Origin: Geodermatophilus chilensis | Lineage (GTDB): Bacteria; Actinomycetota; Actinomycetes; Mycobacteriales; Geodermatophilaceae | Direction: 5' to 3' | Assembly: GCF_002802985.1 (NCBI RefSeq) | Contig: NZ_NVPT01000044.1 | Span: 1-32,989 of the forward strand | DNA length: 32,989 nucleotides | In this document: positions 1 through 7,841 of the stretch, in pieces | How positions within the stretch are numbered: the first letter of the stretch is position 1 | Layout: each line of letters starts with the position of its first letter | The notes under the pieces: model-generated | Database searches by the model: none | Seen by the model: the letters and a program-made list of their open reading frames with translations, nothing else | What the model was told of the DNA's origin: nothing | Position numbers and translations under genes: made by a program

Positions 1-606
1 GCCGACCGCTCGACCCACCCGCCGAGCGCCCGCAGCAGCCGGGTGCGCGGGCCTCGGCCGGTCAGCGTGTGCCCGACGCTGCAGTGCACGGTGACCACCG
101 TGCTGGTGCACGGCGCCGCGGGTGGGGTGGGCCTGATGGCCGTCCAGCTCGCGGCGCTGCGCGGCGCCCGCGTCATCGGCACGATCGGCGGCGACGGCGC
201 CGACCTGGTGCGGCGGTTCGGCGCCGAGCCGGTGCGCTACGGCAGTGGGCTGGCCGACCGGATCCGGGAGCTGGCGCCCGACGGCGTGGCCGCCGCCCTC
301 GACCTCGTCGGCACCGACGAGGCCGTCGACGTCTCCCTCGGGCTGGTCGCCGACCGGCAGCGGATCGCCACCATCGCCGCCTTCGGCCGGGCCCGGGCCG
401 ACGGCATCACGGCGCTCGGCGGCGGACCGGGTGCGGACCCCGGCACCGAGCTGCGGGACGCGGCCCGGCTGGACCTGGCCGAGGCCGCCGGCGCCGGCCG
501 GCTGGAGGTCGTCGTCGCCGGGACCTTCCCGCTCAAGGAGGTCGCCGCGGCGCACCGGCAGGGGATGGCGGGTCACACCCACGGCAAGCTGGTGCTGGTG
601 CCCTAG
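1..606 (+). CDS. NAD(P)H:quinone oxidoreductase / medium-chain dehydrogenase, C-terminal part (truncated at window edge)
   Basis: This is the nucleotide-binding and C-terminal part of a zinc-independent medium-chain dehydrogenase/reductase. From about base 97 it reads TVLVHGAAGGVG, the glycine-rich Rossmann motif of quinone reductases, followed by AVQLAALRGARVIGTIG. It ends with HGKLVLVP and TAG at 604-606, the usual end of this family. The catalytic N-terminal half (normally about 140 residues) is absent. The 30 or so codons before the Rossmann motif stay open but do not resemble the expected family sequence ending in GD before TVLVHG, so the first ~95 bases may be a chimeric contig end. It likely reduces a quinone or enone with NADPH; the substrate cannot be inferred. 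It converges on pdxY. Confidence 0.8.
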   Translation, partial: ADRSTHPPSARSSRVRGPRPVSVCPTLQCTVTTVLVHGAAGGVGLMAVQLAALRGARVIGTIGGDGADLVRRFGAEPVRYGSGLADRIRELAPDGVAAALDLVGTDEAVDVSLGLVADRQRIATIAAFGRARADGITALGGGPGADPGTELRDAARLDLAEAAGAGRLEVVVAGTFPLKEVAAAHRQGMAGHTHGKLVLVP

Positions 607-611
607 CTGCG

Positions 612-628
612 CCGCCGCCCGGCGGCGG
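612..628. terminator. GC hairpin just after the quinone reductase stop
   Basis: CCGCCGCC at 612-619 is followed almost at once by GGCGGCGG at 621-628. The stem begins 5 bases after the stop codon and lacks a U-tract, as is common in high-GC actinobacteria. It may work with the larger hairpin at 641-689. Function is inferred from position and symmetry. Confidence 0.35.
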
Positions 629-637
629 GGACAGGGC

Positions 638-699
638 GGGCCCTCTGCAGGATCCCGCCGCGAGCCTGCGAGCGGTGGGGGGCAGAGGGGTCCTCTTTC
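638..699 (+). repeat. Intergenic hairpin repeat, copy A (loop GAGCCTGCGA)
   Basis: The outer stem is CCCTCTGC (641-648) with GCAGAGGG (682-689). The inner stem is CCCGCCGC (654-661) with GCGGTGGG (672-679, one G-U pair). The loop GAGCCTGCGA is at 662-671. The internal loop is asymmetric (AGGAT on the left, GG on the right), and the element ends in a pyrimidine tail TCCTCTTTC. Copies B (12259-12376) and C (20411-20497) share the loop and layout. It lies between convergent genes, touching the pdxY stop at 698-700. Likely a bidirectional terminator or REP-like element. Confidence 0.7.
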
Positions 700-1567
700 A
701 GATCTCCTCGACGGCGAAGGCGCGGCTCGGCGACACGAACTCCTCCTGCGCGGCGACCAGCAGGATCTCCCGGGAGCGCGCCTCCTCGGTGGCCGCGAGC
801 AGGCCGTGCACCGACGCGGCGGCCGCGCCGAGCGCGGTGCCGGCGTCCCGGCCGGCCAGCCAGTGGGCGAGGAAGAGCGCGGCGATGGCGTCGCCGGCGC
901 CGTTGACCGCGACGTCCAGCCGTGGGGTGCGCACGCGGAAGTGCCGGCCGCCCTCGGAGGCGAGCAGGTCGACGGCGTCCCCGGGGGTGTCCTCGGTGAC
1001 CAGCGACGTGGTGAGCACGACGCGCGGGCCGAGCGCCTGGACGGCGGCCACGGCGTCGCGCACCTCGTCGAGCGTCCGCGTCTTCGTCCCGGCGAGGAGG
1101 TCGAGCTCGTAGTGATTGGGGGTGACCAGGTCGGCGGCGGGGACGGCGACGTCGCGCATGAACTCGGGGATGCCGGGGCGGACGAAGACGCCGCGGCCGA
1201 CGTCGCCGATGACCGGGTCGCAGCAGTAGACGGCCGCCGGGTTGGCCTGGCGCACCCGCTCCACCGTCTGGACGACGGCGTGCCCGATGTCGGCCGAGCC
1301 GAGGTAGCCGGAGAGGACGGCGTCGCAGGTGCCCAGCACGCCGCGCTCGGCGATGCCGTCGACGACCTCCTCGATCGCCGGGCCGTCGAAGACCCGGCCC
1401 CTCCACTCGCCGTAGCCGGTGTGATTGGAGAACTGCACGGTGTGCACCGGCCACACCTCGATGCCCAGGCGCTGCAGCGGGAAGACGGCGGAGGAGTTCC
1501 CGACGTGGCCGTAGGCGACGTGCGACTGGATGGAGAGGACGGCGGTCACGGAGAGAGACGGTGGCAC
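698..1567 (-). CDS. pdxY: Pyridoxal kinase PdxY
   Basis: ATP-dependent kinase that phosphorylates pyridoxal to pyridoxal 5'-phosphate in the B6 salvage pathway; cytosolic. The 289-residue product shows the family N-terminus [15 protein letters not shown], then [31 protein letters not shown] and the ribokinase-fold anion-hole motif [14 protein letters not shown] near the C-terminus. It ends in the PdxY-like [16 protein letters not shown] chose the GTG at 1567 because AGGAG (1575-1579) lies 7 bases upstream; a GTG at 1549 is also in frame but has no good ribosome-binding site. Length matches the family (about 285). It is divergent from the MshC-like gene and convergent with the quinone reductase. 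Confidence 0.92.
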   Translation of the reverse strand: MPPSLSVTAVLSIQSHVAYGHVGNSSAVFPLQRLGIEVWPVHTVQFSNHTGYGEWRGRVFDGPAIEEVVDGIAERGVLGTCDAVLSGYLGSADIGHAVVQTVERVRQANPAAVYCCDPVIGDVGRGVFVRPGIPEFMRDVAVPAADLVTPNHYELDLLAGTKTRTLDEVRDAVAAVQALGPRVVLTTSLVTEDTPGDAVDLLASEGGRHFRVRTPRLDVAVNGAGDAIAALFLAHWLAGRDAGTALGAAAASVHGLLAATEEARSREILLVAAQEEFVSPSRAFAVEEI

Positions 1568-1734
1568 ACGGACGCTCCTGCTGCCCGTGCGCGTCCGCCA
1601 CGGCGCGGACCGCACCGGCTGCGAGCGCGCGGTCGTGCCCGTCGCCCCGCGGTCGACGACGTCCTGCGGGGGTCCGGGCGGTGACGCCCTCGGGCTGCTG
1701 CAGGCGGGTGGGAGGCGGCGGGCAGGATGGCGGC

Positions 1735-2910
1735 ATGGCCCTGCCTCCTGCCACCACTCCCGGGATCGTCGGCGTCGCCGGCCGCGTGGCCGAGCCGGTC
1801 GACGTCCGCAGCGCCGACCTGCAGTTGGGCGGGCGGCCACTGCCGGTGGTCAGCCCCGCGCGCGTCTACGTCTGCGGGATCACGCCCTACGACGTGACCC
1901 ACCTCGGGCACGCGGCGACGTTGGTGTGGGCCGACGTCCTCGGGTCGGTGCTGCGACTCGCCGGCGCCGAGGTGGTGACCAGCCGCAACGTGACCGACGT
2001 CGACGACGTGCTGACCCGCGCCGCCGACGCCCGCGGCCGGCACTACGACGAGTTCGCGCTGAGCCAGGAGTTCGCCTTCGAGCAGGACATGCGGGCCCTC
2101 GGCGTGCGGCCGCCGACGCACACGCCGCGGGCGCGGCACCACGTCGCGCACGTGCAGCAGCTGGCCGCGGCGCTGCTGCGGACCGGCCGGGCGTACGAGC
2201 GGGAGGGGCACGTGTTCTTCCGCGGCGCCGAGGCGGTCGCGTCGTCGGGGCTGTCCGTCGAGCGGGCGCGCGAGCTGGCCGCCGAGTTCGGCGACGAGCC
2301 GGACGACCCGTTGCGCGAGGACCCCTTCGACGTGCCGGTGTGGCGGCCCTCGGGTGAGCAGGACCCCGCCTGGCCCTCGCCGTGGGGCTGGGGGCGGCCG
2401 GGCTGGCACGCGGAGTGCGCGGCCATGGCGACGGCGACCCTCGGTCACGGTGTCGACGTGCTGGTGGGCGGCGCCGACCTGGCGTTCCCGCACCATGCGC
2501 ACCAGGCGGCGATGGCCGAGGCGGCCTCGGGGGTGGGGCCCTTCGCGCGCAGCCGGGTGCACGTCGGGACGGTGTCCCAGGACGGCGCGAAGATGGCGAA
2601 GTCGACCGGGAACCTGACGCTGGTCGCGGACCTGCTGCGGGTCACCACCGGACCGGCGTTGCGGTTGCTCGTCCTCGACCGGCCGTGGTCGCAGCCGTGG
2701 GAGTACCGGCCGGAGCTGCTGGAGACGGCGGCCGCGCGGCTCGATTCGCTGTTCTCCGCGGCCGGCCGTCCCGGCTCGTCGCCGGCGGCCAGCCGCGCGG
2801 TGGCCGACCGGCTGTTCGACGACCTGGACGTGTCCGGCGCCCTGGACGTGGCCATCGCCGACGGTGGGGACGCCGCCCGTCAGCTGGTGCGGGTGCTCGC
2901 GCTCAGCTGA
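1735..2910 (+). CDS. MshC/CysRS-like ligase (cysteine:GlcN-Ins ligase family, divergent)
   Basis: Class I aminoacyl-tRNA-synthetase fold enzyme of the cysteinyl-tRNA synthetase/MshC group. MshC joins cysteine to GlcN-Ins in mycothiol synthesis. The 391 residues include VCGITPYDVTHLGHA (HIGH-type motif at 56-60, putative zinc ligand Cys47), NVTDVDD at about 85-91, RPGWHAEC (second zinc Cys, 228), FPHHA (His 253/254) and KMAKS (286-290). Length suits MshC (about 410) and it lacks the long tRNA-binding C-terminus of CysRS. Oddities are Ala where both families usually have Glu after the HH pair, Ala in the KMSKS loop, and an unusual N-terminus. It could be a paralogue with another amine acceptor. 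AGGA lies about 7 bases before the chosen ATG. Confidence 0.75.
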   Translation: MALPPATTPGIVGVAGRVAEPVDVRSADLQLGGRPLPVVSPARVYVCGITPYDVTHLGHAATLVWADVLGSVLRLAGAEVVTSRNVTDVDDVLTRAADARGRHYDEFALSQEFAFEQDMRALGVRPPTHTPRARHHVAHVQQLAAALLRTGRAYEREGHVFFRGAEAVASSGLSVERARELAAEFGDEPDDPLREDPFDVPVWRPSGEQDPAWPSPWGWGRPGWHAECAAMATATLGHGVDVLVGGADLAFPHHAHQAAMAEAASGVGPFARSRVHVGTVSQDGAKMAKSTGNLTLVADLLRVTTGPALRLLVLDRPWSQPWEYRPELLETAAARLDSLFSAAGRPGSSPAASRAVADRLFDDLDVSGALDVAIADGGDAARQLVRVLALS

Positions 2911-2925
2911 CTGTCGGCCGGCTTC

Positions 2926-4577
2926 TCAGCCGGGCCCGCCCGGCCCCGCGGTGGGCGTGTGTGGTCGCCGTGGGGCTCGGGTCGGTCGGTCAGACGGTAT
3001 GGGGGCTGGGGCCTCGCCCGGACCCGGTCCCGGTGGTGGCTGTTCGGGGCGGTCGGGTGGTCGGGTGAGGACGCGGGGTCCGGTGAGGTGCAGGCCCGGT
3101 GGTCGGCTGGTGCGGGTGACGCCGCTGGGTGCGGTGACGGTGAGGATGCCGTCGGGGGTCATGGCGTAGGTCCAGCCCGGCGCGAAGGTCTTGAGCCGGT
3201 GGTGGCGGCGGCACAGGCAGCACAGCATTGGCACAGTCGGTGGCGCCGCCGGCGGCGTGCGGGATGACGTGGTCGGCGTCGGCCCAGCCGGCGCGGTTGT
3301 CGCAGCCGGGATGGCGGCAGGTGCGATCCCGGGTGGTGAGGAACCGGTCCTGCGGCGCGGTGAGGCTGTAGGCGGTGGTCGGCTCCGGGCGGGTGATGAC
3401 CGCACAGCCGCAGCCCCCGGCCGGGTGGGTGGAGCAGCCCCGGCGCGCCGCCAGCCGCAGTTCGCGCAGGGCGCCACGGCCTGCAGTGCGCCGGTGTCGT
3501 CGGTGAAGGAGAAGCCGAGCGACCCGTTCGGGGGCGTGTGCAGGCCGATGGCGTCGAGCTGGGCGAGCAGGTCGCGCACGTGCGCGGCGGTGATCGGCGT
3601 ACCCGCGACCGACCCGGTGGGCTGGGCGACGCTGCCGGGCCGCGCGAACGCCGCCGGCAGTGGGGTGCCGGAGGCGAGGAACCGGTCGGGGGTGAGCGCG
3701 CCGAGGGGCACCTGGATCTCGAGGTGCCCGCGACCGGGTCGGGCACCAGCCACGGGCGCAGCACCAGGTCGGCCAGGATCCCCGACCGCAGCATGCCGAT
3801 CGGCCGGTCGTCGCCGCCCTTCTTCGCCCGCCAGGCCAGCTGGTCGATCGCGGCCTGGCAGGCGGCGGCCAGCTCGTCGGGCATGCCGGCGACCAGCTCA
3901 CTGACCCCGTCCCCCACCGAGCGGCGCGTGACGTTGACCGCCCGGTGGGCCTTCTCCCGCCGGCGGTCGGATGCCGCGGCGTCACGGGCCGTGAGCTCCC
4001 GACGGAGCCGTTCCTTCAGTCTGCGGATCGACATCCCTGCGGCCTCGGGCAGCACCGCGGCCTCCACCTCGGCGATGAGCGCCGGATCGGTGTCCCGCGC
4101 CGGCCAGCCCAGCTCCTCGGCGAACGTGCGGGCGCGGGGCCAGTCCAGCTCCCCGGCCGCGAGCACGGCCAGGGTGGCGGTGATCGTCTGGGTGAGCGTC
4201 AGCGCGTGCTCGGTCAGCGTGGTCGCCGACGCCCGCGCACAGTTCAACGTCAACGCCAGCTCGTCGGCGAAGAACTCCGACACACCATCCGGCGCGGTGT
4301 CCTCCCCCACGGCGGCACCGGGTTCGCCAGGCTGGCGGTCCTGTGAGGCCGGGCGGTCCGCCGCGAACCCGGCGACGAGCTCGAGCTTGTAGGCGGCGAG
4401 CGCGGCCTACATCCGGTCGACCCGCTGCAGCTCTGCGGCCTTCTCCTCCGGCGACCGCGCCCAGACCGGCAACATCTCCGCCAGCGGCGGGGACTCCGTC
4501 ACCGGCGGACCGAACTCCGGCGGCAACGGCGCGAGATCGGTCACCGTCAGACCGACCCCGAACCCGCTACCGAACAT
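2926..4577 (-). pseudogene. DUF222/HNH endonuclease, degraded (one nonsense codon, three frameshifts)
   Basis: Reading from ATG at 4577 gives MFGSGFGVGLTV and a DUF222-type region interrupted by TAG at codon 57 (4409-4407). The same frame then continues through EFFADELALTLN and MPDELAAACQAAIDQLAWRA. Near 3720-3735 the frame jumps (net loss of one base) into HLEIQVPLGALTPDRF. Near 3463-3466 it jumps again (loss of one base, between APC and ELRLAARRGC). Near 3228 one extra base restores the second frame, joining DCAN to LCCLCRRHHRLKTFAPGW. Assembled, the C-terminus is a proper HNH module: CRHPGCDN, then DADHVIPHAAGG, then LCRRHHRLKT. The 1652-bp length fits net minus one base. Four lesions in one gene with intact neighbours suggest true decay rather than sequencing error. 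Confidence 0.88.
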
Positions 4578-4687
4578 GCCCCCACGCTAGGCCGGGGGTA
4601 CGACAGTTTCGCCCCTGACCAGCGAAGACGCCGACCGATTCTCCTGGAGCGCGGTGGCGCGGGGAGACGGTCGGCTCGGTTGACCGA

Positions 4688-4759
4688 GTTGATCATGGGG
4701 TTGTGGCGGCCGACACGCGCCGACACGCCGCGCCGGGCCGGGCCAAGCCCATGATCAAC
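4688..4759. repeat. Inverted repeat GTTGATCATGGGGTTG / CAAGCCCATGATCAAC
   Basis: The two 16-base arms (4688-4703 and 4744-4759) are complementary at 15 of 16 positions. They enclose 40 GC-rich bases containing a short direct repeat, GCCGACACGC. The arms are AT-richer than everything around them. The element lies in the 257-bp gap between the start of the HNH relic and the end of the M56 protease gene. It could be a small mobile palindrome or a terminator for the M56/BlaI operon. I see no open reading frame of its own. Confidence 0.6.
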
Positions 4760-4834
4760 GGCGGAGGGGAGACGCTCGCCCTTCGCAGGGTCTGGCGGGG
4801 GCGTCGGGACTCGGGCGCCGGGACAGTCAGACGC

Positions 4835-5788
4835 CTAGAAGGCCGGGAGCAGCAGCAGCGCGGTCGGGACGAGCAGCAGCAGGCCAGCCGACAGCAGCGC
4901 GAGCACCCGCCCCCACGCCGGGAGCGGGGACGGCGGTTCGAGCAGCCGCACGACCCGAGCACCGACCGCGCTGCCGGTGACCGCGAGCGCACCGGACGGC
5001 ACCCCCGCCCCCCCGGCCCCGCCGGCCGCGACGACGATCGCCTGGGCGAGGGTCCGCCGGGGCGCGGGTCCGGGCAGTGAGCCCAGCGCGACGTCGTCCG
5101 CGCGCATCTCCACCAGCGTGCGCACCGCCGCGTGGGCGCGACCGGCCGCGGGCAGCACCGGCAGCGCGGCCTCCCACGCCACGAACGGCAGCAGGTACAG
5201 GTGGTGGTGCTCGCGCAGGTGCGCCCGCTCGTGCGCGACGACGGCGGCCAGCTGGGCGTCGTCGAGCTCGGCGACCATGCCGGAGGAGAGCACCAGCAGC
5301 GGTCGCGCGCCGGGGATGCAGAAGGCGACCGGGGCGGGGTGCTCGAGCAGCCGGGCATCGGGCAGAGTGGCGGGCAGGGCCATCGGCAGCGAGGCCGGCT
5401 GGACGACGAGCTCCAGCAGCTCGCGGTGCCGGCGGCGGGTGCGCGCGGTCCGGACCCAGGAGAGCAGCAGGACGCCGACCAGCTCGACGGCGAGCACCGC
5501 CGCCAGCGTCTGGGCGACCCAGTGGTCGCCACGCACCGGCGCGTCGGCCGGGTGGCGGGTCACCCAGTGCCACCAGGCCTCGGGCAGCGAGTGACCCCAC
5601 GGCGCGAGCCCGTGCACCAGCAGCGCCCCGATGATCGACAGCCCGCCGGCCAGCCCGATCGCCTGCCAGCAGACCAGGGCCACCAGCGGGTCACGCCGCG
5701 GCCAGCGGGCGCGGGCCAACAGCGCCGGCACCGGCCACGCCAGCAGCGCGGCCAGCACGGCCAGGGCGGCCGCGGTCGCGGGCAGCAC
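4835..5788 (-). CDS. BlaR1-like M56 family membrane metallopeptidase (no sensor domain)
   Basis: Integral-membrane zinc protease of the M56 family; members cleave or trigger loss of a BlaI-type repressor. The product from GTG 5788 is 317 residues. It has hydrophobic segments near residues 2-25, 38-60 and 90-115, the zinc motif HERAH at 186-190 followed by a downstream EMRADD, and a hydrophobic C-terminal helix. The penicillin-binding sensor domain of staphylococcal BlaR1 is missing, so any signal would be sensed by the membrane part or another protein. It begins 19 bases after the BlaI-type gene ends, so the two form an operon. The start is uncertain because no strong ribosome-binding site precedes it. 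Confidence 0.82.
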   Translation of the reverse strand: MLPATAAALAVLAALLAWPVPALLARARWPRRDPLVALVCWQAIGLAGGLSIIGALLVHGLAPWGHSLPEAWWHWVTRHPADAPVRGDHWVAQTLAAVLAVELVGVLLLSWVRTARTRRRHRELLELVVQPASLPMALPATLPDARLLEHPAPVAFCIPGARPLLVLSSGMVAELDDAQLAAVVAHERAHLREHHHLYLLPFVAWEAALPVLPAAGRAHAAVRTLVEMRADDVALGSLPGPAPRRTLAQAIVVAAGGAGGAGVPSGALAVTGSAVGARVVRLLEPPSPLPAWGRVLALLSAGLLLLVPTALLLLPAF

Positions 5789-5807
5789 GGGTCGGCGGGT
5801 CAGCGGG

Positions 5808-6170
5808 TCAGCGGTCGGCGTCCGGACCGGCGGCGGCCAGCAGCTCGCGCAGCAGCCGGGCCTCGTCGGCGTCGACACCGCCGACGAACCGGGCCAGCAC
5901 CGCCTGCCGGTCACCAGCCTGGCCGAGCACCTCGTGCATGAGGTCCGCGGCGTGCTCCTCGCGGGTGCCGCGGGCACGGAAGCGCCGGGGCCGGGCGTCG
6001 TCGTGGACGACGAAGCCCTTCTGCTCCAGACGCGACAGCACGGTGTGCACGGTGGTCAGCGCCAGACCGCGGTCGGCCAGGCCGTCGCGCAGCTCGGCGG
6101 CCGCCAGCGGGCCGTCGGCCGACCACAGCCGGTCCATGACCGCCCGTTCGAGCTCTCCCAGCGACGCCAC
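5808..6170 (-). CDS. BlaI/MecI/CopY-family transcriptional repressor
   Basis: Small winged-helix repressor of about 120 residues. The N-terminus reads ASLGELERAVMDRLWSADG, then LTTVHTVLSRLEQKGFV, which is the recognition-helix region of BlaI-type proteins. The C-terminal half carries dimerisation helices ending LLRELLAAAGPDADR. GTG at 6170 follows AGGAGG (6175-6180) and matches the family N-terminus; an in-frame ATG at 6191 would add seven residues. It heads the operon with the M56 protease and is divergent from cydABDC, with two palindromic operator candidates between. Probable role: repressor of itself and of the cytochrome bd genes (inferred). Confidence 0.87.
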   Translation of the reverse strand: MASLGELERAVMDRLWSADGPLAAAELRDGLADRGLALTTVHTVLSRLEQKGFVVHDDARPRRFRARGTREEHAADLMHEVLGQAGDRQAVLARFVGGVDADEARLLRELLAAAGPDADR

Positions 6171-6203
6171 CGCTCCTCCTGTCCCCGACATCACACCTGC
6201 AAG

Positions 6204-6244
6204 TTCTACGTCCCGTAGAAGTCGTCCTTCTATGAGGCGTAGAA
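6204..6244. promoter_or_regulatory. Twin palindromic operators, probably for the BlaI-type repressor
   Basis: Site 1 is TTCTACG-TCC-CGTAGAA (6204-6220), a perfect 7+7 inverted repeat. Site 2 is TTCTATG-AGG-CGTAGAA (6228-6244), with one changed base. Centres are 24 bp apart. Known BlaI-family operators have a TAC...GTA core, as here. The pair sits between the repressor start and cydA and is AT-rich against a GC-rich background. The identity of the binding protein is inferred from position. Confidence 0.72.
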
Positions 6245-6284
6245 AGAACGTGTCGATGGTACGACCACCGGAGAGGGGCCCGTC

Positions 6285-7826
6285 GTGGACGTCCTGGACG
6301 TGGCGCGCTGGCAGTTCGGCATCACGACCGTCTACCACTTCCTGATGGTGCCGCTGACCATCGGCCTGGGGGTCCTGGTCGCCGTCATGCACACCCTCTG
6401 GGTGCGCACCGGCAAGCCCGAGTGGCTGCGGATGACCCGCTTCTGGGGCCGCATCTACCTGATCAACTTCGTGCTCGGCGTGGCCACCGGCCTGGTGCAG
6501 GAGTTCCAGTTCGGCCTGGCCTGGAGCGAGTACTCGCGCTTCGTCGGCGACGTCTTCGGCTCGCTGCTGGCCCTCGAGGCGCTGCTGGCCTTCTTCCTCG
6601 AGTCGACCTTCCTCGGCCTGTGGATCTTCGGCTGGGGCCGCATCCCGAAGAAGCTGCACCTGGCCGCGCTGTGGGCGGCGGTCATCGGCTCGATCGTCAG
6701 CGCGTACTTCATCATCGCGGCCAACTCCTGGATGCAGCACCCGGTCGGGGTCGAGGTCGACGACACCACCGGCCGCCCGGTGCAGGTCGACTTCCTCGCC
6801 GTCCTGACCAACAACACCGCGCTGGCCGCCTTCAGCCACGCGATCGTCGCGGCGCTCATGGTCGCCGGCGCCCTGCTGGTCGGCATCGGGCTGTGGCACC
6901 TGCGCCGGCGGAAGCTGGCCGGGCAGCCGACCACGGACGTCGACCACACCGTGTGGCGGCGCTCGGTGCGGCTCGGCGGCTGGGTGTCGCTGGCCGCGTT
7001 CGTCCTGGTCGCCCTCACCGGCGACTGGCAGGGCAAGCTCATGTACGCCCAGCAGCCGCTGAAGATGAGCTCGGCCGAGGCACTGTGCGAGACCGAGGCG
7101 CCGGCCCCGTTCTCCGTCTTCGCCTGGAGCAAGCTCGGGTCCAACGAGTGCGACGACGTCCGCTCGATCACCATCCCCGGGCTGGTGTCCTTCCTCGCTC
7201 ACGGTGACTTCTCCTCCGCCGTGCCCGGCGTCAACGAGCTGCAGGAGGAGTACGCCGCGGTCTACGGGGAGACCTACCCCGACGACCCGTCGCGCTTCGG
7301 CGCGCTGGCCGGCGAGGAGATCGACTACACCCCGCTGCTGGCGGTCAGCTACTGGAGCTTCCGGCTCATGATCGGCATGGGCGCGGTCTCCGCCGGGGTC
7401 GCCGCCTACGCGCTGTGGGCCACGCGGAAGGGCCGGGTGCCGACCTCGCGGATCGGCGTCCACGGCTCGCTGCTCGCCGTCGCGGCACCGTTCGTGGCCA
7501 ACGCGACCGGCTGGATCTTCACCGAGATGGGCCGCCAGCCCTTCGTCGTCTACCCCAACCCCGACGTCCCGGTGGGCGAGCAGACCTACTTCTTCACCGC
7601 CCAGGCCGTCTCCCCCGGCGTCAGCGCCGCCGAGGTGTGGACGTCGCTGTCGCTGCTGACCCTCGTCTACGGCGCGCTGGCCGTCGTCGAGCTGTGGCTG
7701 ATCACCCGCTTCGTGCGCCGCGGCGTCACCACCGGGGACGGCGCCCCCACCCCCGGCACCCCGCCGGAGGGGACGCCGGAGTCCCGCCGGGACGCCGACG
7801 ACGACGTCCTCTCCTTCGCCTACTGA
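6285..7826 (+). CDS. cydA: Cytochrome bd ubiquinol/menaquinol oxidase subunit I
   Basis: Subunit I of the bd-type terminal oxidase, which carries the haems and oxidises quinol while reducing oxygen to water in the cytoplasmic membrane. The 513 residues begin with WQFGITTVYHFLMVPLTIGL, where His18 is the expected high-spin haem ligand. His185 (SHAIVAAL) and Met362 (RLMIGMG) fit the b558 ligands. The acidic helix reads LLAFFLESTFLGLW, and the signature GRQPFVVYP starts at 416. The Q-loop looks like the short type. The GTG start is preceded by GGAGAGGGG (6270-6278). It is the first gene of cydA-cydB-cydDC, and the twin palindromes upstream suggest repression by the divergent BlaI-type regulator. 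Confidence 0.96.
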   Translation: MDVLDVARWQFGITTVYHFLMVPLTIGLGVLVAVMHTLWVRTGKPEWLRMTRFWGRIYLINFVLGVATGLVQEFQFGLAWSEYSRFVGDVFGSLLALEALLAFFLESTFLGLWIFGWGRIPKKLHLAALWAAVIGSIVSAYFIIAANSWMQHPVGVEVDDTTGRPVQVDFLAVLTNNTALAAFSHAIVAALMVAGALLVGIGLWHLRRRKLAGQPTTDVDHTVWRRSVRLGGWVSLAAFVLVALTGDWQGKLMYAQQPLKMSSAEALCETEAPAPFSVFAWSKLGSNECDDVRSITIPGLVSFLAHGDFSSAVPGVNELQEEYAAVYGETYPDDPSRFGALAGEEIDYTPLLAVSYWSFRLMIGMGAVSAGVAAYALWATRKGRVPTSRIGVHGSLLAVAAPFVANATGWIFTEMGRQPFVVYPNPDVPVGEQTYFFTAQAVSPGVSAAEVWTSLSLLTLVYGALAVVELWLITRFVRRGVTTGDGAPTPGTPPEGTPESRRDADDDVLSFAY

Positions 7827-7841
7827 GCCCGGAGGCTCCCC

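Noticed and set aside
5821-6190. Classical beta-lactam resistance module
   Set aside because: The M56 protein lacks a penicillin-binding sensor domain and no beta-lactamase or penicillin-binding protein lies nearby; position favours cytochrome bd control.
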